From assembly GCA_937864465.1 (NCBI GenBank), contig CALMJU010000017.1, positions 1-48,628 on the forward strand: 48,628 nucleotides of DNA. Direction: 5' to 3'. Made by a program: the position numbers and the translations under genes. The stretch is from an uncultured Acidobacteriota bacterium. GTDB taxonomy: Bacteria; Acidobacteriota; Polarisedimenticolia; Polarisedimenticolales; JAIQFR01. The notes beneath the pieces were generated by a model. The model did not search any database, was not told where the DNA came from, and was given only the letters and a program-made list of their open reading frames with translations. Positions 24,356-31,801 of this stretch are shown here, one piece after another (positions within the stretch are counted from its first letter, which is position 1; each line of letters starts with the position of its first letter).

Positions 24356-24383
24356 GATATATGGATGCGACAGTATGCCACAA
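24356..24383 (-). promoter_or_regulatory. Candidate sigma70-type promoter for the AOR operon
   Basis: On the minus strand TTGTGG and TATATC are separated by 16 bp in an AT-richer patch of the divergent intergenic region. Transcription would start near 24350, about 120 bases before the small leading ORF. Promoter consensus in this lineage is unknown. Confidence 0.35.
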
Positions 24384-24434
24384 AGCGATTGCGGTCGCCG
24401 GACGCGGTCCGCGCCGCCTCGGAGGGCCGATTCC

Positions 24435-25223
24435 ATGACAACGCGCCTCGGGATCCCGGCGATCGCCGCCGTTTCCCTGCTGGTCGCCGCCTCCCCGACG
24501 GCCGGCGAGCGCCCCGAGCACGAGACCCGGCAGCTCCGGGTCCGCGCCGGAGGGACCGAGAGGACGCTGACGCTCGCCGATCTCGAGGCGCTCCCCGCGG
24601 TCACGGTCGAAGGCTACCGTCCGATCGGCACGGCCAAGGGCCCGCTCGCGAGCAACACCTGGACCGGAGCTTCTTTCCGCGACGTGCTGCTCTCGGTGGA
24701 CCCGCGCTTCTGCGAGCGGGAGGAGTCCTCCCCCTCCGTCGTGGTCCGGAGCGTGGACGGCTGGACCGTGACGCTGAAGTGGCCGGAGGTGTGCGGGGCG
24801 GCCTCGGGCGGCGAGGCGCTCTACAACGTCAAGGGGTGCAACGAATGCCACGGCACCGGCGGGGAGGGAACCGCGCCCGCCGGCAAGACCCCGGCGCCGG
24901 CGCTCCGGGGCCGCAGCCTGACGGTCGGGGAGGTCGCTCCCGTCCTTCGCCAGGGCGGGAAGGCGCACACCAAGTACGACGTGTACACGGAGACGTTCCT
25001 CCCGGATCCGGAGATCGCGGAGATCCTCTCGTGGCTCGCCGGCGCCCCGTCCGGCACGCCGCGCTACGTCGTTCCCCCCGAGCGCCGGGCGATCCTCCTC
25101 GCCTACCGCAAGAACGGCCGGCCGATGACCGGGAGCGACGGGCTGATCCAGATGATCGTCGCGATGGACGAGATCGCGAGCCGGTACTCCCACTGGGTGA
25201 GCGAGATCGAGGCCGGGCAGTGA
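24435..25223 (+). CDS. Secreted protein: cytochrome c domain inserted in a sulfite-oxidase-like fold
   Basis: 262 residues. A signal peptide (1-23) is followed by the start of a SUOX/YedY-type molybdopterin-binding fold (RTLTLADLEALPAVTVEGYR, then NTWTGASFRDVLL). The fold is interrupted by a cytochrome c-like domain (about 119-203) with CNECH at 135-139. Then comes the expected end of the fold (RAILLAYRKNGRPMTGSDG, 218-236, and VSEIE). No methionine lies in the inserted domain, so a distal ligand such as H178 is possible. The cysteine that binds molybdenum in true sulfite oxidases is not clearly conserved. It overlaps a membrane protein gene and heads the Moco operon. I infer a periplasmic electron-transfer protein, perhaps cofactor-free. 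Confidence 0.75.
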   Translation: MTTRLGIPAIAAVSLLVAASPTAGERPEHETRQLRVRAGGTERTLTLADLEALPAVTVEGYRPIGTAKGPLASNTWTGASFRDVLLSVDPRFCEREESSPSVVVRSVDGWTVTLKWPEVCGAASGGEALYNVKGCNECHGTGGEGTAPAGKTPAPALRGRSLTVGEVAPVLRQGGKAHTKYDVYTETFLPDPEIAEILSWLAGAPSGTPRYVVPPERRAILLAYRKNGRPMTGSDGLIQMIVAMDEIASRYSHWVSEIEAGQ

Positions 25224-25645
25224 GCGACTCTCCCGCCGCGCGCCGCGGTGCCGGCCCCCGGCTCGCGCGCCGCGCGATTCCCGGAGACCGCGCGTGGCGC
25301 GTCGGCGCGCGCACGGTGCACGTCGCGGCGATGGGGATCGTGCTCGGCGGCGTCGCGTTCGACGTCCCGGGAGGACGGCTGCTCGTCCCCTCCCTGCTGA
25401 CCGCGGCGAGCGGGGCGGTCCTCCTCGGGATCGAGCTGTGGAAGGGGCTCGACTTCGCCTGGCAGGGGGCCGGCGCGGCCGTCTGGCTGAAGCTCGCGCT
25501 GCTCGGGCTGGGGGCCATCTTCCCCTCGGCTCGCCTCGAGTGGTACCTGGCGGCGACGGCCGCCGCCTCGGTCGGCTCCCACATGCCGGGGTCCTGGCGG
25601 CACTACTCCTTCCCGGACCGCCGGGTCCTCGAGCGTCCCGACTGA
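25220..25645 (+). CDS. Four-span membrane protein, probable partner of the cytochrome protein
   Basis: The 141-residue protein from GTG 25220 overlaps the preceding stop by 4 bp (GTGA). It has four hydrophobic stretches (about 33-50, 55-72, 82-100 and 106-120). VHVAAMGIVLGG and the final SHMPGSWRHYSFPDRRVLE are conserved-looking in an unnamed bacterial family. Histidines in or near helices (H35, H119) could bind heme b or contact quinone, but this is inference. By position it may anchor or oxidise the secreted cytochrome protein. Confidence 0.75.
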   Translation: MSDSPAARRGAGPRLARRAIPGDRAWRVGARTVHVAAMGIVLGGVAFDVPGGRLLVPSLLTAASGAVLLGIELWKGLDFAWQGAGAAVWLKLALLGLGAIFPSARLEWYLAATAAASVGSHMPGSWRHYSFPDRRVLERPD

Positions 25646-25688
25646 GGCCCGTTCCTGCTATCGTGGAAGGGACACGGGAAGGACACCG

Positions 25689-26921
25689 ATGATCACCTAC
25701 CGGGAAGCCCTGGCGCTTTCGCTTCGCTCGGTCTCGCGGCTCCCGTCGTGGCGGGTCCCGCTCGCGGAGGCGCTCGGTCTCGCGGCGGCCGGGGACGTCT
25801 TCTCCGAGGACCCGGTCCCGCCGTTCACGAACTCCGCCATGGACGGGTTCGCGCTGCGCTCGGCGGACGCGGCCGGCGCGTCGGACGGGAGCCCGGCGCG
25901 CTTGCGCGTGGTCGGCGACGTCTCCGCGGGACAGGTCGCCGCGTGGAGGATCGAGGAGGGGGCCGCGGTCCGCATCATGACCGGCGCGCCGGTTCCCGAC
26001 GGCGCGGACGCGGTCGCGCCGATCGAGAGCGTGTCGGCCGACGGCGAGTGGGTCCGCATCCCCGGGCCGGTCCGTCCGGGGGCGAACATCCGCCTTGCGG
26101 GCGAGGACATCCCGGCGGGAGGGCGCGTGGTCGAGGCGGGATCGGCGCTGGGGCCCGCCGAGATCGGGGTCCTCGCGGCCACGGGCCACGTCGAGGTCGA
26201 GGCCGTGCCGCGCGCGAGGATCGCCGTGCTGACGACGGGCGACGAGCTCGTGGACGCCTCGGAGCGCCCCGGCCCCGGCCGGATCCGCGACGCCAACCTG
26301 CACTCCGTCTGCGCCCAGGTCCGGGCCTTCGGCGGGATCGCCGTCCCGTTCGCGCGGGTGCCGGACCGGCGCGGCGCCGTCGAGGAGGCGCTCCGGAAGG
26401 CCGAGGCCGAAGCGGACGCGATCGTCACGAACGGCGGAATCTCGATGGGGGACCACGACCACGTCCGGGAGGTCCTCGAGGGGCTCGGCGCGGAGACGCT
26501 GTTCTGGCGGGTCCTCCAGAAGCCGGGCGGGCCCCTGGGCCTCTTCCGGCTCCACGGCAAGGCGGTGTTCGGGATCCCCGGCAATCCGGTCGCCGCGATG
26601 GTGATGATGGAGGAGTACGTCCGCCCCGCGATCCGGAAGATGATGGGATTCTCGAGGCTCCACAGGCCGGAGCGCGAGGGGGTGCTCGACGACGGCTGGC
26701 GCAAGTCCCGGCCGGACGGCCGCCTGCACTTCCTCCGCGTCCGGCTCCGAGAGGAGGAGGGCCGGCTCCGCGCGGCCCTCACCGGCCCGCAGGGATCCGG
26801 CGTCCTCTCCTCGATGACCCTGGCCGGCGCGCTGGCGCTCGTCCCGGAGGACGCGACGTCGATCCCGCCGGGCGGGCGGGTCCTGCTCCACCTGACCGAG
26901 CGCCCCGAGGACCACGGATGA
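25689..26921 (+). CDS. moeA: Molybdopterin molybdenumtransferase
   Basis: The 410-residue MoeA inserts molybdate (or tungstate) into adenylylated molybdopterin. Signatures are TNSAMDGFAL near residue 47, RIMTGAPVPDGADAV, the MogA-like subdomain with LTTGDEL, TNGGISMGDHD and GIPGNPVAAM, and a C-terminal MoeA domain IV ending VLLHLTERPEDHG. Length is typical. ATG follows a GGGAAGGACACCG leader, and the stop overlaps moaA by 4 bp. With AOR and tup genes next door, its product could serve either metal. Confidence 0.96.
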   Translation: MITYREALALSLRSVSRLPSWRVPLAEALGLAAAGDVFSEDPVPPFTNSAMDGFALRSADAAGASDGSPARLRVVGDVSAGQVAAWRIEEGAAVRIMTGAPVPDGADAVAPIESVSADGEWVRIPGPVRPGANIRLAGEDIPAGGRVVEAGSALGPAEIGVLAATGHVEVEAVPRARIAVLTTGDELVDASERPGPGRIRDANLHSVCAQVRAFGGIAVPFARVPDRRGAVEEALRKAEAEADAIVTNGGISMGDHDHVREVLEGLGAETLFWRVLQKPGGPLGLFRLHGKAVFGIPGNPVAAMVMMEEYVRPAIRKMMGFSRLHRPEREGVLDDGWRKSRPDGRLHFLRVRLREEEGRLRAALTGPQGSGVLSSMTLAGALALVPEDATSIPPGGRVLLHLTERPEDHG

Positions 26922-27886
26922 CGGCCGACTCGCACGGCCGCGCGATCCGCCACGTGCGGATCTCCCTCACCGACCGGTGCCAGCTCCGCTGCCGGTACTG
27001 CCTCCCCGAGGAGGGGGTGAGGCTCCTCGATCACGCGGACATCCTTCGCTACGAGGAGATCGTCGCCTTCCTGGAGGTCGCGGTCTCGCTGGGGATCTCG
27101 AGCGCGCGGCTGACCGGCGGCGAGCCGCTCCTCCGCCGCGGCGCCGTCTCGCTCGTCCGGGACCTCGCGCGGATCCCGGGGCTCGACGACCTCTCGCTGA
27201 CGACGAACGGCCTCCTGCTCCCGGACCTCGCCGGGCCGCTCCGCGACGCGGGGCTCCGGCGGGTCAACGTCGGCCTCTCGAGTCTCGATCCCGAAGCGTA
27301 CCGGGAGATCACTCGCGGCGGCGACCTCTCCGTGGCGCTCCGCGGGCTCGAGAGCGCCGTCGAGACCGGCTTCCGCCCGGTCAAGGCCAACGTCGTGCTG
27401 CTGCGCGGCGTCAACGAGGACCCGGCGCCGTTCCTCGACCTGACGAGGAGGCTCCCGGTCGAGGTCCGGTTCATCGAGCACATGCCGGTCGGCCCGGTGC
27501 CGTCGGAGCGCTACCGCGTCCCGATCTCCGAGCACCGCACGCGGCTCGACGCGCTCGGCCCCTTCGAGCCGGCGGAGCGGTCCCGGGGCGTCGGGCCCGC
27601 GGAGGAGGCCTTCCGCGTCCCGGGCGCCCCCGGGAGCTTCGCCGTGATCCCCGCGGCGAGCCGGGAGATCTGCGGCCGGTGCAACCGGCTGCGCCTGACC
27701 TCCGACGGCCACATCCGCCCCTGCCTCTTCTCGACGAGGGAGATCGACCTGAAGCCGGCGCTCCGGCCCCGGCCCGACGCGAGGCGGCTCGCGGAACTGC
27801 TCCGCGAGGCGATCGCGGTCAAGCCCGAGGGAATGCCGGACCCCGCGGCCGCGCGCGGCCGCGGCATGTCCCAGATCGGAGGATGA
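26918..27886 (+). CDS. moaA: GTP 3',8-cyclase
   Basis: The 322-residue radical SAM enzyme makes 3',8-cyclo-GTP, the first step of molybdopterin synthesis. The SAM cluster motif is CQLRCRYC (C21, C25, C28). The GTP-side cluster appears at CGRCNRLRLTSDG and the downstream HIRPC. RLTGGEPLLRRG is the usual SAM-contact motif, and the C-terminus is IGG, giving the Gly-Gly tail needed for activity. ATG overlaps the moeA stop. Confidence 0.96.
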   Translation: MTADSHGRAIRHVRISLTDRCQLRCRYCLPEEGVRLLDHADILRYEEIVAFLEVAVSLGISSARLTGGEPLLRRGAVSLVRDLARIPGLDDLSLTTNGLLLPDLAGPLRDAGLRRVNVGLSSLDPEAYREITRGGDLSVALRGLESAVETGFRPVKANVVLLRGVNEDPAPFLDLTRRLPVEVRFIEHMPVGPVPSERYRVPISEHRTRLDALGPFEPAERSRGVGPAEEAFRVPGAPGSFAVIPAASREICGRCNRLRLTSDGHIRPCLFSTREIDLKPALRPRPDARRLAELLREAIAVKPEGMPDPAAARGRGMSQIGG

Positions 27887-27888
27887 AG

Positions 27889-28368
27889 ATGGCTCGCGGC
27901 CTCTCGCACCTCGACGCACGGGGGAAGGCGCGGATGGTGGACGTCGGCGGGAAGAAGGCGACGGTCCGCGAGGCGGTCGCCCGCGCCCGCGTCGTCGTCT
28001 CGCCCGCGACCTTCCGCCTCCTTCGCTCCGGCGCGACGAAGAAGGGGGACGTCCTGACCGTCGCCGAGATCGCGGGGGTCCAGGCGGCGAAGCGCGCGTC
28101 CGAGCTGATCCCCCTCTGCCATCCCCTTCCGCTCGCCTTCGCCGGCGTCCGCCTCTCCCTGAGCGGGAAGGAGCGTGCCGTCGAGATCGAGGCGACCTGC
28201 CGCACGCGCGCCGGGACCGGCGTCGAGATGGAGGCGCTGACGGCGGCCGCCGTGGCGGCGCTGACCGTGTACGACATGTGCAAGTCGGCCGAGCGCGGGA
28301 TCCGGATCACCGACCTCAGGCTCGTCCGCAAGACCGGGGGATCCGGCGGCTCGTTCGAGGGGGACTGA
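27889..28368 (+). CDS. moaC: Cyclic pyranopterin monophosphate synthase
   Basis: The 159-residue MoaC acts with MoaA to form cPMP. Conserved blocks are KGDVLTVAEIAGVQAAK, LIPLCHPLPL and GVEMEALTAA followed by ALTVYDMCKS. Two close ATGs exist (27883 and 27889). The second is chosen because the GGAGG then has normal spacing; the first would overlap moaA as ATGA. A Gly/Ser-rich tail of about 12 residues follows the fold. Confidence 0.96.
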   Translation: MARGLSHLDARGKARMVDVGGKKATVREAVARARVVVSPATFRLLRSGATKKGDVLTVAEIAGVQAAKRASELIPLCHPLPLAFAGVRLSLSGKERAVEIEATCRTRAGTGVEMEALTAAAVAALTVYDMCKSAERGIRITDLRLVRKTGGSGGSFEGD

Positions 28369-28369
28369 C

Positions 28370-28822
28370 GTGGCCGCGAAGGTGCTCTCGGTCAACGTCT
28401 CCGAGACGAAGGGGACGCGCAAGCGCCCGGTCGAGAGCGCCAGGCTCGCGCCCGGCCTCGGCGTCGAGGGAGACGCCCACGCGGGGGACTGGCACCGCCA
28501 GGTCAGCCTGCTCGCACGGGAGAGCATCGACAGGATCTCGATCCCGGGGCTCGCGCTCGCGCCCGGCGACTTCGCGGAGAACCTCACGACGACCGGGATC
28601 GACCTGGCAAGCCTTCCGGTCGGATCGGTCCTGCGCGTCGGCCGCGACGCGGCGCTCGAGGTGACGCAGATCGGGAAGGAGTGCCACCTGGGCTGCGACA
28701 TCCGGCGGCAGGTCGGCGACTGCGTCATGCCCCGCGAGGGGATCTTCGCCCGCGTCCTCGAGGGGGGGCGGGTGGCGCCCGGCGACACGATCGAGGTCGT
28801 CCGGAGGGGGGAGACGCCGTGA
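28370..28822 (+). CDS. MOSC-domain protein in Moco operon
   Basis: The 150-residue MOSC protein has GLGVEGDAHAGDWHRQVSLL (about 29-48), LAPGDFAENLTTTGI, and a cysteine-bearing GKECHLGCDIRRQVGDCVMP leading to GIFARVL. Stand-alone MOSC proteins of this type lie in Moco clusters between moaC and mog/moaB. They are thought to act in sulfur or cofactor handling, but their reaction is not settled. The GTG start is 1 nt after the moaC stop, and the end overlaps the next start. Confidence 0.88.
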   Translation: MAAKVLSVNVSETKGTRKRPVESARLAPGLGVEGDAHAGDWHRQVSLLARESIDRISIPGLALAPGDFAENLTTTGIDLASLPVGSVLRVGRDAALEVTQIGKECHLGCDIRRQVGDCVMPREGIFARVLEGGRVAPGDTIEVVRRGETP

Positions 28823-29292
28823 GGGCCGCGGTCCTGACCGTCAGCGACGGCTGCGCGCGGGGGGAGCGCCGCGACGAGAGCGGGCCGCACCTTCGCGAGC
28901 GCCTCGAGAGCGCGGGGTTCGAGGTCGTCGCGAGCGAGGTCGTCCCCGACGACCCCGCCGCGATCCGCCGGGCGCTCGAGCGCTTCGCGGACGACCTCCG
29001 CGTGGACGTCGCGCTGACGACCGGCGGGACCGGGTTCTCGACCCGCGACACCACCCCCGAGGCGACCCTCGCCGTCGTCGAGCGCCGGGCCGGCGGGCTC
29101 GCGGAGGCCCTGCGGGCCGACGGGATGAAGAGGACGCCGCACGCCTGCCTCTCCCGCGGAGAGGCGGGGCTCAGGGGAACGACCCTGATCGTCAACCTGC
29201 CGGGGAGCCTGAAGGCCGTGCGAGAGGGCATGGACTTCCTGCTCCCGATCCTCCCGCACGCCGTGAAGATGATCGGCGGCGGGGGCCACTGA
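28819..29292 (+). CDS. Molybdopterin adenylyltransferase (MogA/MoaB family)
   Basis: The 157-residue protein adenylates molybdopterin before metal insertion. It has [34 protein letters not shown] and [13 protein letters not shown] motifs of the family. GTG 28819 overlaps the MOSC stop (GTGA). Sequence alone does not settle MogA against MoaB naming, so no symbol is given. No moaE, and no second moaD, lies in this operon; those functions must come from the AOR operon or elsewhere. Confidence 0.93.
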   Translation: MRAAVLTVSDGCARGERRDESGPHLRERLESAGFEVVASEVVPDDPAAIRRALERFADDLRVDVALTTGGTGFSTRDTTPEATLAVVERRAGGLAEALRADGMKRTPHACLSRGEAGLRGTTLIVNLPGSLKAVREGMDFLLPILPHAVKMIGGGGH

Positions 29293-29308
29293 CCGGAGGA
29301 GAGAGACG

Positions 29309-29623
29309 ATGGACCGGTTCGAGAACGTGACGGTGGTGAAGAAGGCGAACGTCTACTACGACGGCAAGGTGACGAGCCGGACGGTGCTCCTCGCCGACGG
29401 GTCGAGGAGGACGCTGGGGATCATGCTGCCCGGCGACTACGAGTTCGGCACCTCCGAGAGGGAGGTCATGGAGATCCTCGGAGGAGCGATGGAGGTGCTC
29501 CTCCCCGGAAGCGCGGACTGGCGGCGGGTCGCGGCCGGAGGGACGTTCGAGGTCCCCGCCGGCACGAAGTTCCGCCTGCGCGTCCGCGAGGTCGCGGACT
29601 ACTGCTGCTCGTACCTGAAGTGA
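29309..29623 (+). CDS. ppnP: Pyrimidine/purine nucleoside phosphorylase
   Basis: The 104-residue cupin-fold protein (YaiE/DUF1255) phosphorolyses diverse nucleosides in characterised members. Typical motifs are [46 protein letters not shown] and [24 protein letters not shown] site precedes the ATG. It lies 16 bp after the Moco operon and may be transcribed with it, though a functional tie is not known. Confidence 0.93.
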   Translation: MDRFENVTVVKKANVYYDGKVTSRTVLLADGSRRTLGIMLPGDYEFGTSEREVMEILGGAMEVLLPGSADWRRVAAGGTFEVPAGTKFRLRVREVADYCCSYLK

Positions 29624-29630
29624 CGCGGCC

Positions 29631-29668
29631 CCGGGAGGCTCCCGGCCGGAAGGCGGCGGGGCCCGCCG
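29631..29668. terminator. Tandem GC hairpins between convergent genes
   Basis: Two short palindromes, CCGGGAGGCTCCCGG (29631-29645) and CGGCGGGGCCCGCCG (29654-29668), each about 6 bp of stem with a 3-nt loop, fill the gap between ppnP and the serine hydrolase gene. They lack T tracts. Confidence 0.45.
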
Positions 29669-31663
29669 TCAGGGCTTCGCCGCGGCGACCTCCTCGAACA
29701 CGTACTCGTGCTGCGCGTCGCGCGTGACCAGGCGGCGCTTGCCGTCCCGGTCCGCGACGACGAACTCGAACCCGGCCAGCGTCGGGTCGATCGTCAGGAA
29801 CGAGATCGTCCCGTCGTCGTTCTTCCGCGACGCGATGGCGCTCTTCCACTCGCCGACGTCGAAGACGACCGCCTTCCCCTCCTTCAGGACGCGCACCTCT
29901 CCGAGCGCGGGGTTCGTGTAGCGCGAGGCCAGCTTCCCGACGGCCACGGGGTCGGCCGGGACGACGAGCCGCTCGCGCTCCTTGGCGATGGACGCCTTGC
30001 GCTGCTCCGCGGCGACCCGGAGGGTCTCGTCGGCCTCCGGCTTCCCGTCGAACAGCACCTCGAGGAGCTTCCTCATCAGAGGCCCGCGGATGAGGACGCC
30101 GGAGTCGGAGTTCGCCAGGATCACGGCGCCGACCCCGTGCTCGGGCAGCCAGATCATGTCGCTGTGGTACCCGGGCAGGTCGCCGCCGTGGTGCACGACG
30201 GGAACGCCGTACTTCCGGTCCACCATCAGCGCCATGCCGTACGTCGCGTCCTCTCCGAGGACGACGTTCGGCTCGTACCGCTCGAGGAGGTTCTCCGCCG
30301 ACACCAGCCGCTTCCCGCCCGGCAGCATCCCCTTCGCGAGCTCCATCTGGACGTACAGGGCCAGCTCGCGCGGGCTCGTCCAGACGCCCCCGGCGGGGCG
30401 CACCGGGACGACCGTGTAGTTGAGGTCCATCGGCGCCCGGGTCACCCTCCCCTCGAGGTCCTCGCCGTGGGGCAGGGCGACGTCCCCCCGGAGCGCCTTC
30501 GCGAAGTCGAAGGTCGTCGTCCTCATCCCGAGCGGCTCGAAGACCTTCGTCCGCATCGCCTCGTCGTAGGCCTCCCCCCACTCCTTCCCCGGCACGGCCT
30601 TCGACCCTCCGATGAAGCCGGCGGCCGCCGCCATCAGGTTGCTGTACTGGAAGACCTCCCCGAAGCCGCTCGTCGGTTGCATCGTGCCGAGGAGCTTCAT
30701 CGCCGAGGCCGGGGTCTGCCCGCGGAACTCGAACAGCCACTCCAGGTCCTGCCGCGGCAACCCCGTGCAGGCGCAGATCAGGTGCCGGACCAGGACCTGC
30801 CGCGTCGTCTCCTCGTCCCCCAGCCGGAAGGCGGGGAAGAGCTCGGTCACCGGCTGGTCCCAGCCCATCTTCCCCTCGTCCACGAGCTCCGCGAGGAGGA
30901 GCGTGGTCAGCGCCTTCGTGTTCGACGCCGCCAGGAAGAGCGTGTCCGGTCCGATCGGCTCGGGTTTCCCGAGCTCCTTGACGCCCAGGCCCCCCGCCCA
31001 GACGATCTTTCCGCCGTCGAGGAAGGCGAGCCCCACGCCGGGCGTGTCGAGCATCTTCATCCCATTCGCCACGAACTCCCGGAGCGCGGCGAGGCGGCTC
31101 TCGTCCAGGGGGTTCGCCTTCTTCCCGGCGAACGACTCCCGGGAATACCCCTTCGGCCGGAGGCTCTGCATGGCGAGCCGGAGCGGCGCGCCGCGCTTCT
31201 CGAACGTCGGCTCGGTGCCGTCCACGAGAACGACGGTCCAGGCCTTGCCGGCCCGCCAGGCGAAGGCGCTGACGACCGCCCGCTCGTTGGGGGACGTCTC
31301 GTACTGGAAGGCCTTCCGCTCCTCCCAGCCGTTCACGGCGCTCTGCGGCACCGCGATCTTGAGCGGGCGCGCGAAGCCCGGCTTGTACGCGGCCCACCCC
31401 GCGGCGGCGGCGGCGGCGGCATCCTTCGCCTCTACGTCCACGATGGCGACGTGCGAGTCGGGCTCGGGAGGCTCGAGAACGACGACCGGCCCACGGGTCG
31501 TCACCGTCCACCCCGCCGGGACCGTGAACGTCGCCCCGGCGGCGGTCGCCCGCGGCGAGTCCCGGTCCACCTTCTCGGAAACGGCGGGGATCTCCGGCTG
31601 GCCGAGGGCGGGGGCGGCGAGAAGCGTCAGGAGAGCGAGCGCGCACGCGAAGCGTCGGGACAT
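29669..31663 (-). CDS. Exported serine hydrolase (beta-lactamase/class C family)
   Basis: 664 residues: a signal peptide (1-21), an N-terminal domain of about 150 residues of unknown role, and a beta-lactamase-family catalytic domain (about 185-540) with S247-N-T-K250, Y340-S-N342 and the HHGGDLPGYHS block in place of KTG. A C-terminal strand-rich domain (about 560-664) follows, as in many large peptidase S12-like proteins. ATG 31663 has AAGGAGG upstream; a start at 31720 would add a non-signal leader. Likely periplasmic; substrate (peptide, ester or D-amino acid derivative) unknown. Real beta-lactamases are smaller, so resistance is not implied. Confidence 0.88.
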   Translation of the reverse strand: MSRRFACALALLTLLAAPALGQPEIPAVSEKVDRDSPRATAAGATFTVPAGWTVTTRGPVVVLEPPEPDSHVAIVDVEAKDAAAAAAAGWAAYKPGFARPLKIAVPQSAVNGWEERKAFQYETSPNERAVVSAFAWRAGKAWTVVLVDGTEPTFEKRGAPLRLAMQSLRPKGYSRESFAGKKANPLDESRLAALREFVANGMKMLDTPGVGLAFLDGGKIVWAGGLGVKELGKPEPIGPDTLFLAASNTKALTTLLLAELVDEGKMGWDQPVTELFPAFRLGDEETTRQVLVRHLICACTGLPRQDLEWLFEFRGQTPASAMKLLGTMQPTSGFGEVFQYSNLMAAAAGFIGGSKAVPGKEWGEAYDEAMRTKVFEPLGMRTTTFDFAKALRGDVALPHGEDLEGRVTRAPMDLNYTVVPVRPAGGVWTSPRELALYVQMELAKGMLPGGKRLVSAENLLERYEPNVVLGEDATYGMALMVDRKYGVPVVHHGGDLPGYHSDMIWLPEHGVGAVILANSDSGVLIRGPLMRKLLEVLFDGKPEADETLRVAAEQRKASIAKERERLVVPADPVAVGKLASRYTNPALGEVRVLKEGKAVVFDVGEWKSAIASRKNDDGTISFLTIDPTLAGFEFVVADRDGKRRLVTRDAQHEYVFEEVAAAKP

Positions 31664-31801
31664 GGGATCCTCCTTCCGGGGATGCTCCCGAATTCTATCG
31701 CTACAACGGGCGATGGGCACCCACGGTTCCGCTCCGCGGGCGATTCCCGCCCCCGGATCGCGTATGCTTGGCGCGGAAGGCTTCGCCCCGACGGAGGACG
31801 C

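Noticed and set aside
24228-24434. Moco or tungsten-cofactor riboswitch
   Set aside because: The region upstream of the AOR and Moco operons shows no clear multi-stem pattern or known core that I can recognise by eye.
23990-24604. Minus-strand frame across the divergent region
   Set aside because: Arginine/serine-rich translation and overlap with the better supported 92-residue frame and the cytochrome gene.
29669-31663. Antibiotic-resistance beta-lactamase
   Set aside because: SxxK and YxN motifs are shared by a wide hydrolase family. The protein is far larger than true beta-lactamases and lacks a KTG box.
31664-31720. Extended start of the serine hydrolase
   Set aside because: The extension places a charged leader before a good signal peptide, while ATG 31663 has a strong ribosome site.
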